From NCBI RefSeq assembly GCF_030463535.1, contig NC_132897.1:6776821-6840820 (forward strand): 64,000 nt of DNA, in the 5' to 3' direction. The notes below the pieces were generated by a model. That model searched no databases, had not been told where the DNA came from, and saw only the letters and a program-made list of their open reading frames with translations. Positions 32,284-48,000 of the stretch are shown here, in pieces (the stretch's first letter is position 1; each line of letters starts with the position of its first letter). A program made the position numbers and the translations under genes. This stretch comes from Salminus brasiliensis. Its lineage: Eukaryota > Chordata > Actinopteri > Characiformes > Bryconidae.

Positions 32284-35200
32284 GTAAGACCCCTTTGTTA
32301 CGAGGCTGAAGTTAGCTTCTTGTTTTCCAGCTCCTTATTCTAATTATCCGGTCCACCTTAAATGCTGCATTGCACTGATACAGCCTGTACATAACGAGGA
32401 GTGGAACTGCTGCAGCATTTAAGGTGGACCGGATCATAACTTCAATATTTTTTTTATTATTATTATTTTTTGCATGTTATTAGAAGTTTAACACTGCTGA
32501 ACAGCTTAAGAAAGGACTCAAACATGCTCCAAATTTTAGTTTCATAAATTTTAAAATGTATGCTTTAGGGCTGGGCGATATGCAATATGAGAAAAATAGC
32601 ATCACAATACTTGAAGACATATTTATCATGATATTTTATTTTTGATACAGATATAAAATCACCACATAAATACAGTTGATAACTGAGTAAAATGTATGTT
32701 GTGTTTGGATGCAGTAAGACTTATGGTATTATGCATAAACACTGGAAATTGTAGCATCATAAGTTATTAGAATAACAATAATATATCATCACTGTCACAA
32801 AAAAAAATAACAGTTACAGTAGCCACCTTTTGCTAGAAATCCTGTGCCTTTGTTGTTGCATCTGAAAGGTGATATATGGTTTTGCATTGGCAATCCATTT
32901 AAGATTTCAAAGATGTTTCAAAGGTGTCTGTTTATGTGTTGAGAGAGTAATCAGTGTTAATTCACTTCTGCAACCTAATTTTGCAGAGTGTATAAGAGAC
33001 TCCAATGGTGTGGACTACAGAGGAACCCAGCAGAGATCATCCTCAGGAAAGGTTTGTGTGAACTGGAGCAACACAACCAGAGACTATGACATCCAGAACC
33101 ATGCAGATTCAGACACAGGTAAGCCAACCATCCTTAACCCAAATCTACCTTAAAGACCTACCTTTAAGGTGCACCCATTGCCCACACTGGCGTTCAAATG
33201 TACGTATCTTATATAATCTCCATGGAAAAGCACTGCTTATAGAAAAGAGACTGTGGAGCAGTCATACATGAGCCTAAGGTCTCTACTGTTGGGAATAGGA
33301 ATAAGGGTACTATGAAAGGCTTTTTGAGAAATGCCACAGAAGAACCACTTTAAGAACCATTTTTTTGTAACTTCTTTATTTCATAAGAGTGAATTAGCCT
33401 TTATAGCAGTGAATCTGTGCTCTCTGGATGGATGGAACTCTAAATAATACCTTTGGGATTGGTTAGAGTGGTGTTTGTGGCCCAGAAACGATCAGTCAAC
33501 ATCAGTACCAGACCTCACTAATGCTGTTGTGGCTAATGCAAGCTAATGCAAGTTCATTACAGCAGTGTTTTTCTAATGTAAAACTTTCCTAGATGATGGA
33601 AAGAAGAAGTTGTGACTGCAGCAAAGAGGGGGCAACTTTATTACCCTTGATTTCAGAAAAATTAAAATGTTAAAATTATGATGTATGATCCAACAGTACA
33701 GATTTTCTTGCCCTTAATATTGATGATATTGATAAAACAGTGTTGTTAAATGCTCCAACGCTCCAGTCATCAGATTTCCACAAGCCATATGAGGGAACTG
33801 TGCTTGGGTAGGCATGCAGGCCACAAATACACATGTGCATACTTACTGTAGAGGCTGAACAGAAAAACCCCCTGTTAAAAACATGTTGAACTATGGAGCT
33901 ATGGTGTCTCATCACTGTACACGTTTTATATCATTATATGTTGGCCTTTATATCGATCAGACAGGCATGGTATATTACACCATGCCTTAAAACCTGTGTT
34001 GTTTGATGTAGTGTACTGTCTGTTTCTACTCAGGTGTTGGAGACCACAGTTTCTGTCGTAACCCTGATGCCTCAGATGGGCCTTGGTGCTACGTTTCCGG
34101 AACAGATGGACAGCTCCAGAGAGAAGCATGTGCCATTGATTCATGCCAAGGTAGCCATCTTTGCCTTGTTTATCATAGAACACGTCCTCTCTGTAGAAGC
34201 AAACGCCCACATTATTATTGCCCACAGATACAAGCAGCACAGGTTTTAGGTCTATTGTACATTTGCATACTGCCGTTTTTCACTTTTTGACAATCTGAGA
34301 ATCTGACAGTTGTTGAGCACAATCTTTTTACATTAACTTCCATTAAAAGTTCTGTTTTTTCTCCTCCTGTAAAGTTGCTTTTTTGTAGACACAGCGTTTT
34401 TGTTACAATATATATAAAAATATGTTGATTGGTCCAGTCACATCTATAGCAGTTATAACAGTCAACAGCGAATCTGTTGACCAGATTAACTCTTATAAGC
34501 AAAGGTGCTACAAATGTTTCTTTAACCTTCTGGAGTCTACGAACGTGCCAGTGCGTTGTTTCTGTGAATATATTTGCAATAATACAGCACAGAAATACGC
34601 CTCAAATATCTCCTGAATCTGTGGAGCCCACCCTTTCAATTGCATCTCATTTCCAGATTGTACGTGACTCACTTGTAGAGTTATGAGGCTGTGAAGACGG
34701 GTCAGTCCATGGTTTTGTGTGAAACTGACCGGTGGACACTCAGAAACTCGTCTCCTGCCTCTCTCCGTTTATTTGGTTCATACATCCCACTTCTTTTGTT
34801 TAGCTAAGACTCTGGTAAACCCATTTCGAGCACCAAAACAATCCGCCCACATGAGTAAAGGGATGTTTTCACAAGAAATATGAAGAATTTGTTGTTCAAG
34901 TTTAGAGTGAGAGTATCTCATCATACGGTGCTCTAGGTTACATGGGGTCTCATTATGGAGATCTGAGATTGATCTGAACAGTTTATAATATAACTGTTCA
35001 GATATATAACTGATATATAACATGTGGGTATTATCTTACATGCAAATGCCTTTAAAAGTGAATTTAAGACTGGTATGCAAAAATAGAGAAAATGCCCTCA
35101 GACTCAGACTCAAACAGAGGGTTAAGTGGTGCCATAGAAGAATCACGATTGGTTCCATAAAGAACCACATTTGTAAAACGGAGTATGAGGAACATATTCA

Positions 35201-38200
35201 GGTTGTGAGGAACCTTCAGTTGACGTAAACCAATTTAGGTTCTTCTCACTAACACCTCTTGTACAAACACGGCTCTTTATGGAAGTGGTTCTTCTGTGAC
35301 TTTTCTCAAAGAACCCTTGTAGCACCTTTAATTCTAGGAAGCGATATTTTTTACTGTCATTTATTACTACTGTGGTATTTCTATGTAATTATATGCTAAG
35401 TTTACATTTAAACTAGCTTTCATTTACACTTCTGCAGAGTAGGACTATGTATAACTAACACACATATCTGAGTTTCTGAGTTTCCTGTTTCAGAAATCTT
35501 GTTTTTTTATAATCTGTGGGTGAGAAATATCTATTACACTGTATTACAGCATTATTGCACCTGCCATCAGTGTGACTTTTCAGGTTTACAGAAGATTCTG
35601 TAGATGTGTGTTATCTAAAAAGAACTTGAAAAGTGGAAGCTAGGTCCAGACGTCTGGCCTTGAGATTGTGTAAGTGAATGATTGGGGGTAACTTGTTCCC
35701 AGGCATTTCACAGCATGTGCCAGCTGTGATTCAGTCCAGTTCTCACAGCTATGTTTATTCCAGTCTTGTCTCCAGCATACTCTCCAATCCTTCTCAGCAG
35801 GAAAACGAAAGGCCCTGTATGTTATTAAAGGTCTATGTTTTCACACAGGCCTGACCAACCCCTCTTTATTGCCTATAATCATTAAACAGGCGGTTTTTTT
35901 TGCTGTGCCTTTAAGACTGTTGTATGCAAATAACTTCTGTTCTGTTCTGAACATCTCCAACTTTTGAGTGGATGGTAGATGTTTCCAGAAGGTTTTCCCT
36001 CAGAGTAAACACTCTTACACACTCAGCTTGTTTGAAGTGTGTCCTCTTCAGACGGCGTTATTCTCAGTGCTCCATCAGCCCCTTATTTGGCCATCAACCA
36101 CAGCTGGAGCCTTAGGGTTTACTAAACAAAGCCAGCATGATGGATTAATCAGTGTAAGGACAGGCAGAAGAGGACATTAGAGAAAGTTCACTGACCACTG
36201 ACTATTGAGTTCAGTGGGCCAGTTGGTCAGCCTTACCTTTGGTCATGGCCCTCTCTGGAGATAAAGACAAAGGCGTGTGCACACACGAGGAAAACTTGTC
36301 TGTGCAGCTGTACAAGTCTAAGAGAGGAATACTTACCCCTCTTTGCTTCTGATTGGCTGGGATTGCAAACTCTCCACAGAGACAGCAGCTGATTGGCTGG
36401 TCTCTGCTGTGACCTCATGTGGTGTAACTCCAGTAGAGTTGGTAAACAACTTTTTTTTTGGAAGGGGGTGAGGGTGTGAGACGGAGAGGGGGGGTTTAAA
36501 AAGTCACGGGTCAGAAGCCAGGAAGTGAACCAGAGCTGTTGATCTGGTTTGGGCCTCCCTGAAAGAAGTGCAGCCTTGTGGTCAAAGCATGTTGTGTGTA
36601 GCCGTGCAAAACATCTGCCTGTTTCCTACAGCAGGCGGCTCCCGTGCAAACACGGGACGTGAATCTTTGTGTTTAATCAGCCTGTCTGTTCATGATAGAG
36701 CTGGGGAGTAGCACTGCAATTGGGCATGAACAGTACATGGTGTATGTCTCTGAAAATGGTTGCAGAAAGTATTGGGACACCTGCTACTCATTTATTCATG
36801 GTTTCTTCACCCCAAAATAAATGTAATTTAAAATATAATAATAATTAAAGAGCTTATTCTGCTTTTGTTGGAGTAACTGTCTCTACTGTCCAGGGAAGGA
36901 TTTCTACTAGATTATAGAGCATAGCTGTAAGGATTTGATAGCATTCAGCGAAAAGAGCATTAGTAAGGTCAGGATGTTGGATGATATTTTTGATTCCAAA
37001 AATATTGGATGGAGCACCAACTATCATTCCAGAGAGCACAGTTCCACTGCTCCACAGCTCAGTTGTGGGGGGCTTTATACCCCTTTATCCCTTTATCTGC
37101 TCCAGAGAATCCTAGTCCTAATCTTAGGGACTAGACAGGCTATGTGTTTAAATTTGCACATCTGTGTCAGCCATGGGTCTAATTTAATGTTGCTGAATGC
37201 ATTCATTTGAAGGGGTGTCCACAAACATTTGGACATATATAGTGTGTGTATATATATATATATTATCAGCATTATCATCATTTGATAAGATTCACTTTTG
37301 CTGTTCCAAACCTGGCCTGTCAGCCCCCAAGAGATTGAAAGGATGTTTTGTAGCACTTTTGTTAACAACCCCCATTTTTTCAAATATGCTGAGAGGGCAG
37401 AAGACCAGCAGATCAGCAGAGGCTGGATATACTCTTTAAAGTAACGAGAACACAGACGTTGGGCCAAAAATGAACAGAAAATATATTGTGTAGCCTTTTT
37501 ACACAGCACTTGTCCATTATATTCACTTCTATTTTCATCCAGCAGCTGCTTAAGCTGAAATTCTGTCTAAGTCTTCATCAGTAAAATACATGCAGCACAC
37601 ACTCACTGATAGATTCGGTGCTATTGATGGACTGTCTTCAGCTTTTCTACAGTGAGAATGTTTCTATCAGAGCAGCACTTCAATCCAAATATATTAACTC
37701 ACTCTGTATCTTATAAATCCTGTCTGAATATGGATTCAGGCAAATGATCTTCTGATCCACAGATGAAAGTTCCCCAGCGCCCACCTCTGGCAGAGTGGAG
37801 ATGTCTGAGCAGGCAAAATCTGTGGCCGCGCAGCCAGAGGGAGCCGCAGTGCAGCCGGTGATGGGGGTCAGTCAGCGGGTCAGGACTGGACCCACGAAGA
37901 AGAACGACCTGGGCACTTTGGGTAGGTCTTGTGATTGGGATTACTGTGGGGAAATTCCAAAGATGGTGCTCCATTTCATTCAAATGAGCTGTAAGTCAAG
38001 AGGTTTCCTGTCTTTAGCTGGTACCAGAGCTGCAGCAGAACTGTCTGTGTGGTAATCGCACAGTCCGTGGAACCATCACCAATCTAGGCATAGCTTTATT
38101 CTGGGTCTAGGAAACTGGCTCCAAAAATACATAGGATTTTTGTGAATACAATATTAGCTTATTTAAAGCAACATTATGCAGCATTCACCTTAAAATAGAA

Positions 38201-39006
38201 CAGCTTCACAAACAGCTTCAAAATCATACCGATGCCCCACTGACTTTAATACAGAGAATGGCGTGTCCTGACCGGAACGCTGGTAGAGCCGCACCTCCAT
38301 AACGTTGCTTTACCCGAGTCATACTTGTGTAAGGCCCTGTAATTACAGCCTCAGTCCAAATACTGCTTTTTTCAACAAATACAAGTGTACAGCTGTTCAC
38401 AAGGGAGCGCTCAAAGCATGATTTGTATTAACAGCAGTGGAGTAAACGTTCAGGACTATCCAGTGAGACGTTTCCTCTGTTCTGTCCAGCTAGATGACCG
38501 TCTCTGTTAGGGTTGTAAGGCAACATTGATATATCGAAGTATCACACTATTTTGTTTTATCACACCAATTAAAACTCAGTATTGATTTTTAATGTTTACG
38601 TAAAAAGATTGCTGGCAGACAGTGGCTCATTTACGGTTGTGTTTAAACTCCGATCATTAGTTTGCAGAGTTCTGCTCTGTCTTCAGATCCCGCTGGTTCT
38701 TTTAAGCAAATGATGGTGTGTGTTTTTATACCGCGATATATTGAATCGTAAACCCTGTTTTATGATACGCATCATACTCCCAGGTTGTTTGCCAATACAC
38801 ATACCTAGACTCTCTTCAGTTTTTTAGTAAGTCCGGTGCTGGTTGTCTGCTTCTGGCTCATCACTCTGCTCTGCTGCTGTGCTCTCTTTCAGGCAACGTT
38901 TTCGCCATTCTTATGATGGGTATCATCATCCTCCTGGGCGTGGGAATCACAGTGGGATACTTTTATAAACGGTTAGTATGGTCATATACACACACACACA
39001 CAAGCA

Positions 39007-39052
<46 letters not shown>

Positions 39053-42000
39053 AGAGCAAGTGCACAAATCACCATCACTTTTGCTAATAGATTTGCTAAT
39101 AACAATTTGCTAATAATAGCCAGAACAGACGACAGCCAGGAATGGGAGTGAAGACACAGATAAGGCTCTGCTTGTAAGAGTCAGTAGATAAACAGGGCAT
39201 GAAGAGACACGCAGAAGAAGGCATGACTTGGTTTAATGTGATTATTTTTGAGACACTGGGTACTTGGTTTGTGATGACTGTGAGGGTTGTGTTGTGGTTA
39301 ATTGTAGTGCTCGTCACTGATGGTATTTTGGGAGTTTTGAAATGTTGCTGTGGGTTTTTGAGTGTTTGTGTGGGAGGTGTTGTTTTGGGAGCTTGAGGGT
39401 AAGAGGTATGAGTACACGTGTGTTTTTCAGCGAGAGGGAGTGTACGTGTGGAATGTCGCAGAATGAGAATAGGCATTGGCTGGCCTAGATTCACACACAC
39501 ATAGAAATGTACATGGCGTTGCTTGGATCTCCATAAAGTGACTTTACAGTAGAAGTTTCAATGGAAGTCAGTAAAAACAGATTTTAGTCCAAGTTATTTT
39601 GAACCATTTCTATTGGTCTATTCATCAAACAACATGATTTGCCAATATATTAGATCTGATTTTTCAGCACAGTAAATCCAATTAAACATGACTAATTATG
39701 ATCCCAAATAATGTATCATGAACTCTAAAATATCTCATATTGAGTACTTCTGTGGTAGGTGTTTCTGATAAAATGGCCAGTGAGTTACAAAATAACAAGG
39801 CAATAAACTGGCATGCCAGTGTAAATACCATCCACTCTGTCCTCTCACCTTGCCTCTGTAATGTCAATAGACTCCATAGAAACTGACCAGAGAGAGGGAG
39901 AGCAAAGAGGGATGCTTTCTGTTTATCTTTATGGAAGCTCGTGTTCCAGGCTGTTGAACAAATGGACAGTGATGAGAACAAGAACGGTGGGGACTAGATA
40001 ACACTGACTTCCAAACTACACGGATAGGTCTGCCCGTGTTTATTTCCTCAGTAAAACAGTGATAGTAGAATACATCCTAATAACATACAACATACATACT
40101 ACAAAACATCATGGTTTTCCCATCACTGTGTTCATTAAGCATCTCCAGAGCTCTCCTGATGGAGTCCAGTATTATTTATAGTCATCATCCAACACCTGGA
40201 TGGTTGGAACCAAGTTCTGTTCTTCACAAATGAGAAGTTCTTGTTCTTTTTTACTGTATTTATGTTTACCTGCATCTGTCCGAATGAGATCTGGAGCTTC
40301 TACAGTAAAAACTCTATTATTGCTGCGAGAAATTGGGTTGTATTGGGTTATAATCTTGTAATAAGGGGCCTAAAACCTCTGCACAGTACATTTTAGAGTA
40401 TGTATGATAGTTCTCTTAATCAAATTTCTGACAATTTCTGACAATATGGGATATCGATAACAGGGTTGTGGGTTCGATTCCCAGGCTTGGCAAGCTGCCA
40501 CTGTTGGGCCCTTGATCAAGGCCCTTTACCCTCTCTGCTCCCCGGGCGCTGGAGTTGGCTGCCCACCGCTCTGGGTGTGTGTGTACTCACTGCCCCTAGT
40601 TCACTAGTGTGTGTGTGTGTGTGTGTGTATGTGTGTGTGTTCACTACCACAGATGGGTTAAATGCAGAGGACACATTTACAGTACAGTGACAAATACGTG
40701 CACCTTTACCTTTTTATCTTTATTCTTAGGGCAGCAGCTTTTGCTGGATTTTGATTAGTAACACATTCCTTTATCTCAGATCTGAGTGATTCTCATCATG
40801 TTAGTACAGTCGAATAATGTCTATTATTAATATTGGTGCCTAATTTCAGATAAGTACTGATAAATCAGTGGAACCTTAAAATTGACTGACACCAATAACA
40901 TCGAGCAAATGTACATCAGCGAAAAGCGAGCGTAGTCTTGGATCAGTGGTCAGGGGCCCCTCTTCTCTCTGTGTGTAGTGGACGCGACCCTTGAAGCTTT
41001 GTGTCTTTTTGTTTGTGTGTCAGCTGTGATTATCTGCCTCTGTCATCTCTCTGTTTAAGTAGCTCAGGACTAATGAGCACAAGCAGCGCAAAGTGCTGAG
41101 CAGCTTAGAAATTGGGAGAGGGCTGTTATGTCACCCATACAGAGTCATGCAGGGGCTCTTTATTGAGTCTGTATGAATGGAAGGCTTCAGCGTCTACATT
41201 ATAGATGTTTTTGTACCAAGGAGAATCAATAATCACATTTCCCTGTTCCTTTACCCTTTGCTTGTAACAGAAGATGCTATTATAAGTGTTTAGTTGTCAT
41301 GTACATAGTAAGAAAGCATTGCTTTGTAACCAGCTTTGGGCTGATAGTTACAGTATACACTATATGGACAAAAGTATTGGGACACCCAATTTTTATTGTT
41401 TGTTCCTAAAGCGCGGACCACACCCTGAGCTGAAACGGGAGGGCAGACTCAGAAAGTGTTTTGGCTAGCAGTCTGCGTTGGCTTTCCTGTGGTCTGTGTG
41501 TGTGTCTGTGTTAAGCCTAGCCCCTCCATTAGAGCGGTGGGGTGATGGGGTGGAGATGGGTGCGAAGTTTGTTTGACAGGGGATGAATTGAAAGGTGGGG
41601 TTATATCAAGGGCTTAATAACCTGGGGAAGGAAGCGTTAACGGCATGGTCCTTCTCCCAAAATACAGTTCATTTCTTAACTCCACTTATCCTGCTTTTGT
41701 TGGAGTGACTGTCTCTACAGTACAGGGAAAGCATCCCCAACTCCCCAACTCCCCAACTCTAATTCCAAATACAGTAGATGGAGCGCCACTATCATTCCAG
41801 AGAACACGGTTGCAGTACTGGGGGGCTTTATACCCCTCTAGCCCACGCCTGGCATTAGGCATGGTGCTAATAGGTTCAGGTTTATCTGCTCCAGAGAGTC
41901 CTATTCTTTTGGCAATGCTTCTTTACGGGGACTAGACAAGCTGTCTGTGTGCATTTGCACATCTTTCTCAGCATTGAGTAGCTGAATGCATTCATTAGAA

Positions 42001-45000
42001 GGGTTGTCCACAAACATTTGGACGTATAGTGTATATTTAGGTAAAAATGTGTACAATGAAAAGGATTAAAGCACTAAGTTATAAGCTATACAAACAAAGC
42101 ATCGTCTAAATGTTTGGGCGCCTCAGTCAAATTACATGTGATTGTTTTGTGTAAATAGTTCTAAATAGGCACTTACAGAAATGGTACTCTACAACCTGTC
42201 CCATTGTGTGGCTAGATGGCTCTTCCTCATGATGGAAAATCAGTTGGAAATGTTAACAAACCTTTTAAAACGGCACCAAAAAGGGTTCCACTATTGTTCC
42301 AGGTAACACTAGTTCAGAGTAGAGCTGGGCAATATGACAATATTTTATCATATTGTGCTTTATAAGCTTTTCTAAGCATATGGAGGAGACTGCTAGTACT
42401 TAATAAACACTAATCAGTTGCAGGTTTCATTACAAACAGTGTGATTAGACTGGTTTAATAAGATGAAGAGCAGCAGATGTTAATAATAGAAAATAACTGT
42501 TCTCAGTGCAGAAGAGGATCTGAATAGTAGTTTATAAGAATCTGTTGTTACTGATGTCTTTAGTCTGTGATTATATGTATCGTGATAAATATGATGTATC
42601 ATGAAAAAAGTCTTTAAATATTTAGATTTAAAAATCTGTTATGCTGACATACAGAACTTTTTGCATTGAAGCGAGGCTTTCTAGGCTTTCTAGGCTTAAT
42701 TGTGGATTAAAACACAGCTCTGTGACGTGTAACAGGGTTTTATTTGACATAAAAATTATGTAATTTTGTATAAATGCCTGTAAACAAAGGTAACGACAGT
42801 GTTAATGCATCGATGAAAAGTTGTTTCTAAGCATGATTTGCAGCATATTGAATATAACGCATCACATTTTTAAGTATTTTTGTAAAAAGACATTTTAGAA
42901 CAGTCCGGAAATGCAAGCGATGGTCTTCTGTATTTCAGCAATTTTTACACTGAATTTAGATTAATACTGCTTCTGCAGAATGTCTCCTTACATTTCCCAG
43001 TGATTTTCTTTCAAATAAAACAGAATAAAATACAAAAACCTGTATGATTTTAGATAGTGATGATTTCAGAATACCGAACAATTTATGCGATGAAACAAAT
43101 TGCACTAAATTATAAGCAAAGAAAACATCTTCTAAAAGAAGGACTTGCTTTCTGGTAGAGAGTGAAATAGATGGGCTGAAATGTGGTACTTTCTAACTTT
43201 CTTGTGATAATTCTGTAGATTATAATCATTTGTCTAAAATGACATCACCGTCGGAATGTATTATAGTAGAATCCAATGGACAGTTACTTACAGCCATGTG
43301 AAAAAATTAGGACATCCTGTGAAAATCACCATGATTTTGTCTTTTGAAACATATTTTTATTTACATTTTTAACATATGCACATTGAATTGGGTCTCTTTC
43401 CGATGGTAGAAGCTGTACTTTGCCATCAACTGTGGCAACAAGAGCTATCTGTAGGTCTCATGATGACATTTTAGGATTGTTGGAGACTTCCATACACATC
43501 TTGAGGTCTGCCTTCGGGCTGAACTGGCTAGGATGGTCTGATATGACCATGCTGGCAGTTTTTTTTTAATATTTACCACTTATAACTGATTTAGCGGACA
43601 GTGGAATGGCTGATTTCTTACTGTTCTGAGATGATTTCTAACCCCCTTCCAGATTCATTTGCTTCACTTCAACAGTTAAGAGCAAACCAGGCTAAATGTC
43701 TGAGTGTTTGAAAAAGACTCCTCCAGAATCCTCTCTCGCCATGTTCTGATCATCTGCAGTTCATTGTAGGCATTTTAAGTAGTAAGTGTTGTGGCAGTGT
43801 CCTCTCAATAGTGTCCAGATTTTAAATATGTATAAAAATAAGGTTTTCATGGGATGTCTAGTTTTTTCACTTGATCCATTGGCTTCTATTGCAACAGGCA
43901 GTTTAGTACCAGCGATTCTGGCACTTGTCCATTGACATTATTGTGATTGGGAGCGAGATTAGCTTAAAAAGCACTGTAGTTTTCCTTTAGAGAACCTTGC
44001 CCTGCGTTGCTGTGAATACAGTCCAGTTTTCACTGAGCTGGACGTTTCTTTGCTGAATAGAGTTTGTTTCAGAATGTGGCCTTTGCTCTAATGAGAGTCT
44101 GGGTGAACGAGTTGAAGCTCATTGCTTTGTTAATAGACTGTAAAGAGGTGGGATGGTTGCATAACACGCTGCAGGCTTGTTCCACACAGCTGAACAGATA
44201 CAGAGAGGGAGGAAACCAGCATAGACTCACAGAGGAGCAAGTAGAGAGAGTAAGGAGAACAGGCCTCCAACATGTCACCCTGTCCCGCCATGAGTGTTTG
44301 TCTGCCCACGTTCCATCGTCACTCCTGACTGCCTCTAATAAACCCAGGGAATGAAGGCTATTCATCTTTTCCTTGTCAGTGTTGGAGGCTGCAGCACTGG
44401 CTGTGCTTTGGGTGTGCATTGGCCCAGCACTGCCTCTTCACGCTATGGCAGATTAACAGTCCAGACTAAAAATACACACACCCTCAGCAGCGAACCAAGT
44501 CACAGCTCCTTACTGCTCCCTGTAGAGCTTCTAAATATAATACTGGAGGCTCTAAAGAGGCTCTCTGAAATCAAACGAGGCTTTCCTAAAGATGAACCAG
44601 AGCTGATGTGCTGAAATGTTCTGAGAGCAGAATGAGACCCGTCTGCTCAGAGACGGTTAAATAACTGGATTATGTAATTAAAGTCTCCTTGAATTTGCTG
44701 GAACACCATCTCCTGACTGCAGCTAATCAGATTGAACTGTTTGAGTCGAGAAACTAAGAAATTTAAAAGCAGCTGGAGTTAAATTAGTGTTCTTTATGTT
44801 CTCAGAGAATAGAGATTTTGCCTGCTCTATAAACCCCCCAAACTCACATCAGGCACAACACATAAGCCCAATACATGTAATTTGAATAAAATGCAGATCA
44901 TGCTGTGATATTTGAGAATGCAGTGAACATTATTCACCGTATGGATGTCAGTTTATTACACTCATTTTAAATAAGTGCATATGCATAGGATGGTACTTAT

Positions 45001-48000
45001 GTATTTTGCCATTTTTGGTGCAAAAATTCATGGTAATTTTTACACTTGTTTTGATCTATATGTAAAAGGTAAAGGTGCACGTATTTGTCACTGTATAGTA
45101 TACACTGTACAGCGAAATGTTTCCTCCGCACAGCTAAATTGCCCAAAAATGCATGTGATGGTAAGGCTATATAGCCTTATGTATTTTGGCATTTTTGGTG
45201 CAAAAACTCATGGTGATTTTTTACACTTATTTTGATCTATATGTGTTTCATACATCACGTTGGGACATTATCCAACTGATTTAGGTGTTTTTACATGCCG
45301 TTGGGAATTTTGAAAAATTGCCCAAAAATGCATGTGATGGTAAGGCTATAGCCCTATAGCCCTATAGCCTTATAGCCTTTGCACTTATTTTGATCTATAT
45401 GTGTTTCATACATCACGTTGGGACATTATCCAACTATTTTAACTGTTTTTACATGATGGTTGGAGTTCTGAAAAATTGCCCAAAAATGCATGTGATGGTA
45501 AGGCTATAGCCTTATGTATTTTGGCATTTTTGGTGCAAAAACTCATGGTGATTTTTTACACTTATTTTGATCTATATGTGTTTCATACATCACGTTGGGA
45601 CATTATCCAACTATTTTAACTGTTTTTACATGATGGTTGGAGTTCTGAAAAATTGCCCAAAAATGCATGTGATGGTAAGGCGCCTTATGTATTTTGGCAT
45701 TTTTGGTGCAAAAACTCATGGTGATTTTTTACACTTATTTTGATCTATATGTGTTTCATACATCATGTTGGGACATTATCCAACTATTTTAACTGTTTTT
45801 ACATGATGTAGGGAATTTTGAAAAATTGCCCAAAAATGCATGTGATGGTAAGGCTATAGCCCTATAGCCCTATAGCCTTATAGCCTTTGCACTTATTTTG
45901 ATCTATATGTGTTTCATACATCACGTTGGGACATTATCCAACTAATTTAGGTGTTTTTACATGCCGTTGGGAATTTTGAAAAATTGCCCAAAAATGCATG
46001 TGATGGTAAGGCTATAGCCTTATGTATTTTGGCATTTTTGGTGCAAAAACTCATGGTGATTTTTTACACTTATTTTGATCTATATGTGTTTCATACATCA
46101 CGTTGGGACATTATCCAACTAATTTAGGTGTTTTTACATGATGGTTGGAGTTCTGAAAAATTGCCCAAAAATGCATGTGATGGTAAGGCTATAGCCTTAT
46201 GTATTTTGGCATTTTTGGTGCAAAAACTCATGGTGATTTTTTACACTTATTTTGATCTATATGTGTTTCATACATCACGTTGGGACATTATCCAACTATT
46301 TTAACTGTTTTTACATGATGTAGGGAATTTTGAAAAATTGCCCAAAAATGCATGTGATGGTAAGGCTATAGCCTTATGTATTTTGGCATTTTTGGTGCAA
46401 AAACTCATGGTGATTTTTTACACTTATTTTGATCTATATGTGTTTCATACATCACGTTGGGACATTATCCAACTGATTTAGGTGTTTTTACATGATGTAG
46501 GGAATTTTGAAAAATTGCCCAAAAATGCATGTGATGGTAAGGCTATAGCCTTATGTATTTTGGCATTTTTGGTGCAAAAACTCATGGTGATTTTTTACAC
46601 TTATTTTGATCTATATGTGTTTCATACATCACGTTGGGACATTATCCAACTAATTTAGGTGTTTTTACATGCCGTTGGGAATTTTGAAAAATTGCACAAA
46701 AATGCATGTGATGGTAAGGCTATAGCCTTATGTATTTTGGCATTTTTGTTGCAAAAACTCATGGTGATTTTTTACACTTATTTTGATCTATATGTGTTTC
46801 ATACATCATGTTGGGACATTATCCAACTATTTTAACTGTTTTTACATGATGGTTGGAGTTCTGAAAAATTGCCCAAAAATGCATGTGATGGTAAGGCTAT
46901 AGCCTTATGTATTTTGGCATTTTTGGTGCAAAAACTCATGGTGATTTTTTACACTTATTTTGATCTATATGTGTTTCATACATCATGTTGGGACATTATC
47001 CAACTATTTTAACTGTTTTTACATGATGTAGGGAATTTTGAAAAATTGCCCAAAAATGCATGTGATGGTAAGGCTATAGCCTTATGTATTTTGGCATTTT
47101 TGGTGCAAAAACTCATGGTGATTTTTTACACTTATTTTGATCTATATGTGTTTCATACATCACGTTGGGACATTATCCAACTATTTTAACTGTTTTTACA
47201 TGATGGTTGGAGTTCTGAAAAATTGCCCAAAAATGCATGTGATGGTAAGGCTATATTATGTATTTTGGCATTTTTGGTGCAAAAACTCATGGTGATTTTT
47301 TACACTTATTTTGATCTGTATTTTGGCTGTTTGATCTGTTTTTGTATTTTTAATCTGTATTTTGGCTGTTTGATCTGTTTTTACATGATGTAGGGAATTT
47401 TGAAAAATTGCCCAAAAATGCATGTGATGGTAAGGCTATAGCCTTATGTATTTTGGCATTTTTGGTGCAAAAACTCATGGTGATTTTTTACACTTATTTT
47501 GATCTATATGTGTTTCATACATCACGTTGGGACATTATCCAACTATTTTAACTGTTTTTACATGATGTAGGGAATTTTGAAAAATTGCCCAAAAATGCAT
47601 GTGATGGTAAGGCTATAGCCTTATGTATTTTGGCATTTTTGGTGCAAAAACTCATGGTGATTTTTTACACTTATTTTGATCTATATGTGTTTCATACATC
47701 ATGTTGGGACATTATCCAACTATTTTAACTGTTTTTACATGATGTAGGGAATTTTGAAAAATTGCCCAAAAATGCATGTGATGGTAAGGCTATATAGCCT
47801 TATGTATTTTGGCATTTTTGGTGCAAAAACTCATGGTGATTTTTTACACTTATTTTGATCTATATGTGTTTCATACATCATGTTGGGACATTATCCAACT
47901 ATTTTAACTGTTTTTACATGATGTAGGGAATTTTGAAAAATTGCCCAAAAATGCATGTGATGGTAAGGCTATAGCCTTATGTATTTTGGCATTTTTGGTG

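Larger units (their letters stand above)
34151..37762 (+). other. pik3ip1: pik3ip1 intron 3
   Basis: 3.6 kb. It holds the palindromic MITE at 35112-35335 and the common MITE at 36761-37245; the rest (34200-35100, 35340-36760) shows no gene or named repeat. Confidence 0.5.

Noticed and set aside
44064..44614. Coding exons in pik3ip1 intron 5 (overlapping frames on both strands)
   Set aside because: No recognisable domain, no matching splice phases with pik3ip1, and the known protein is complete without them.
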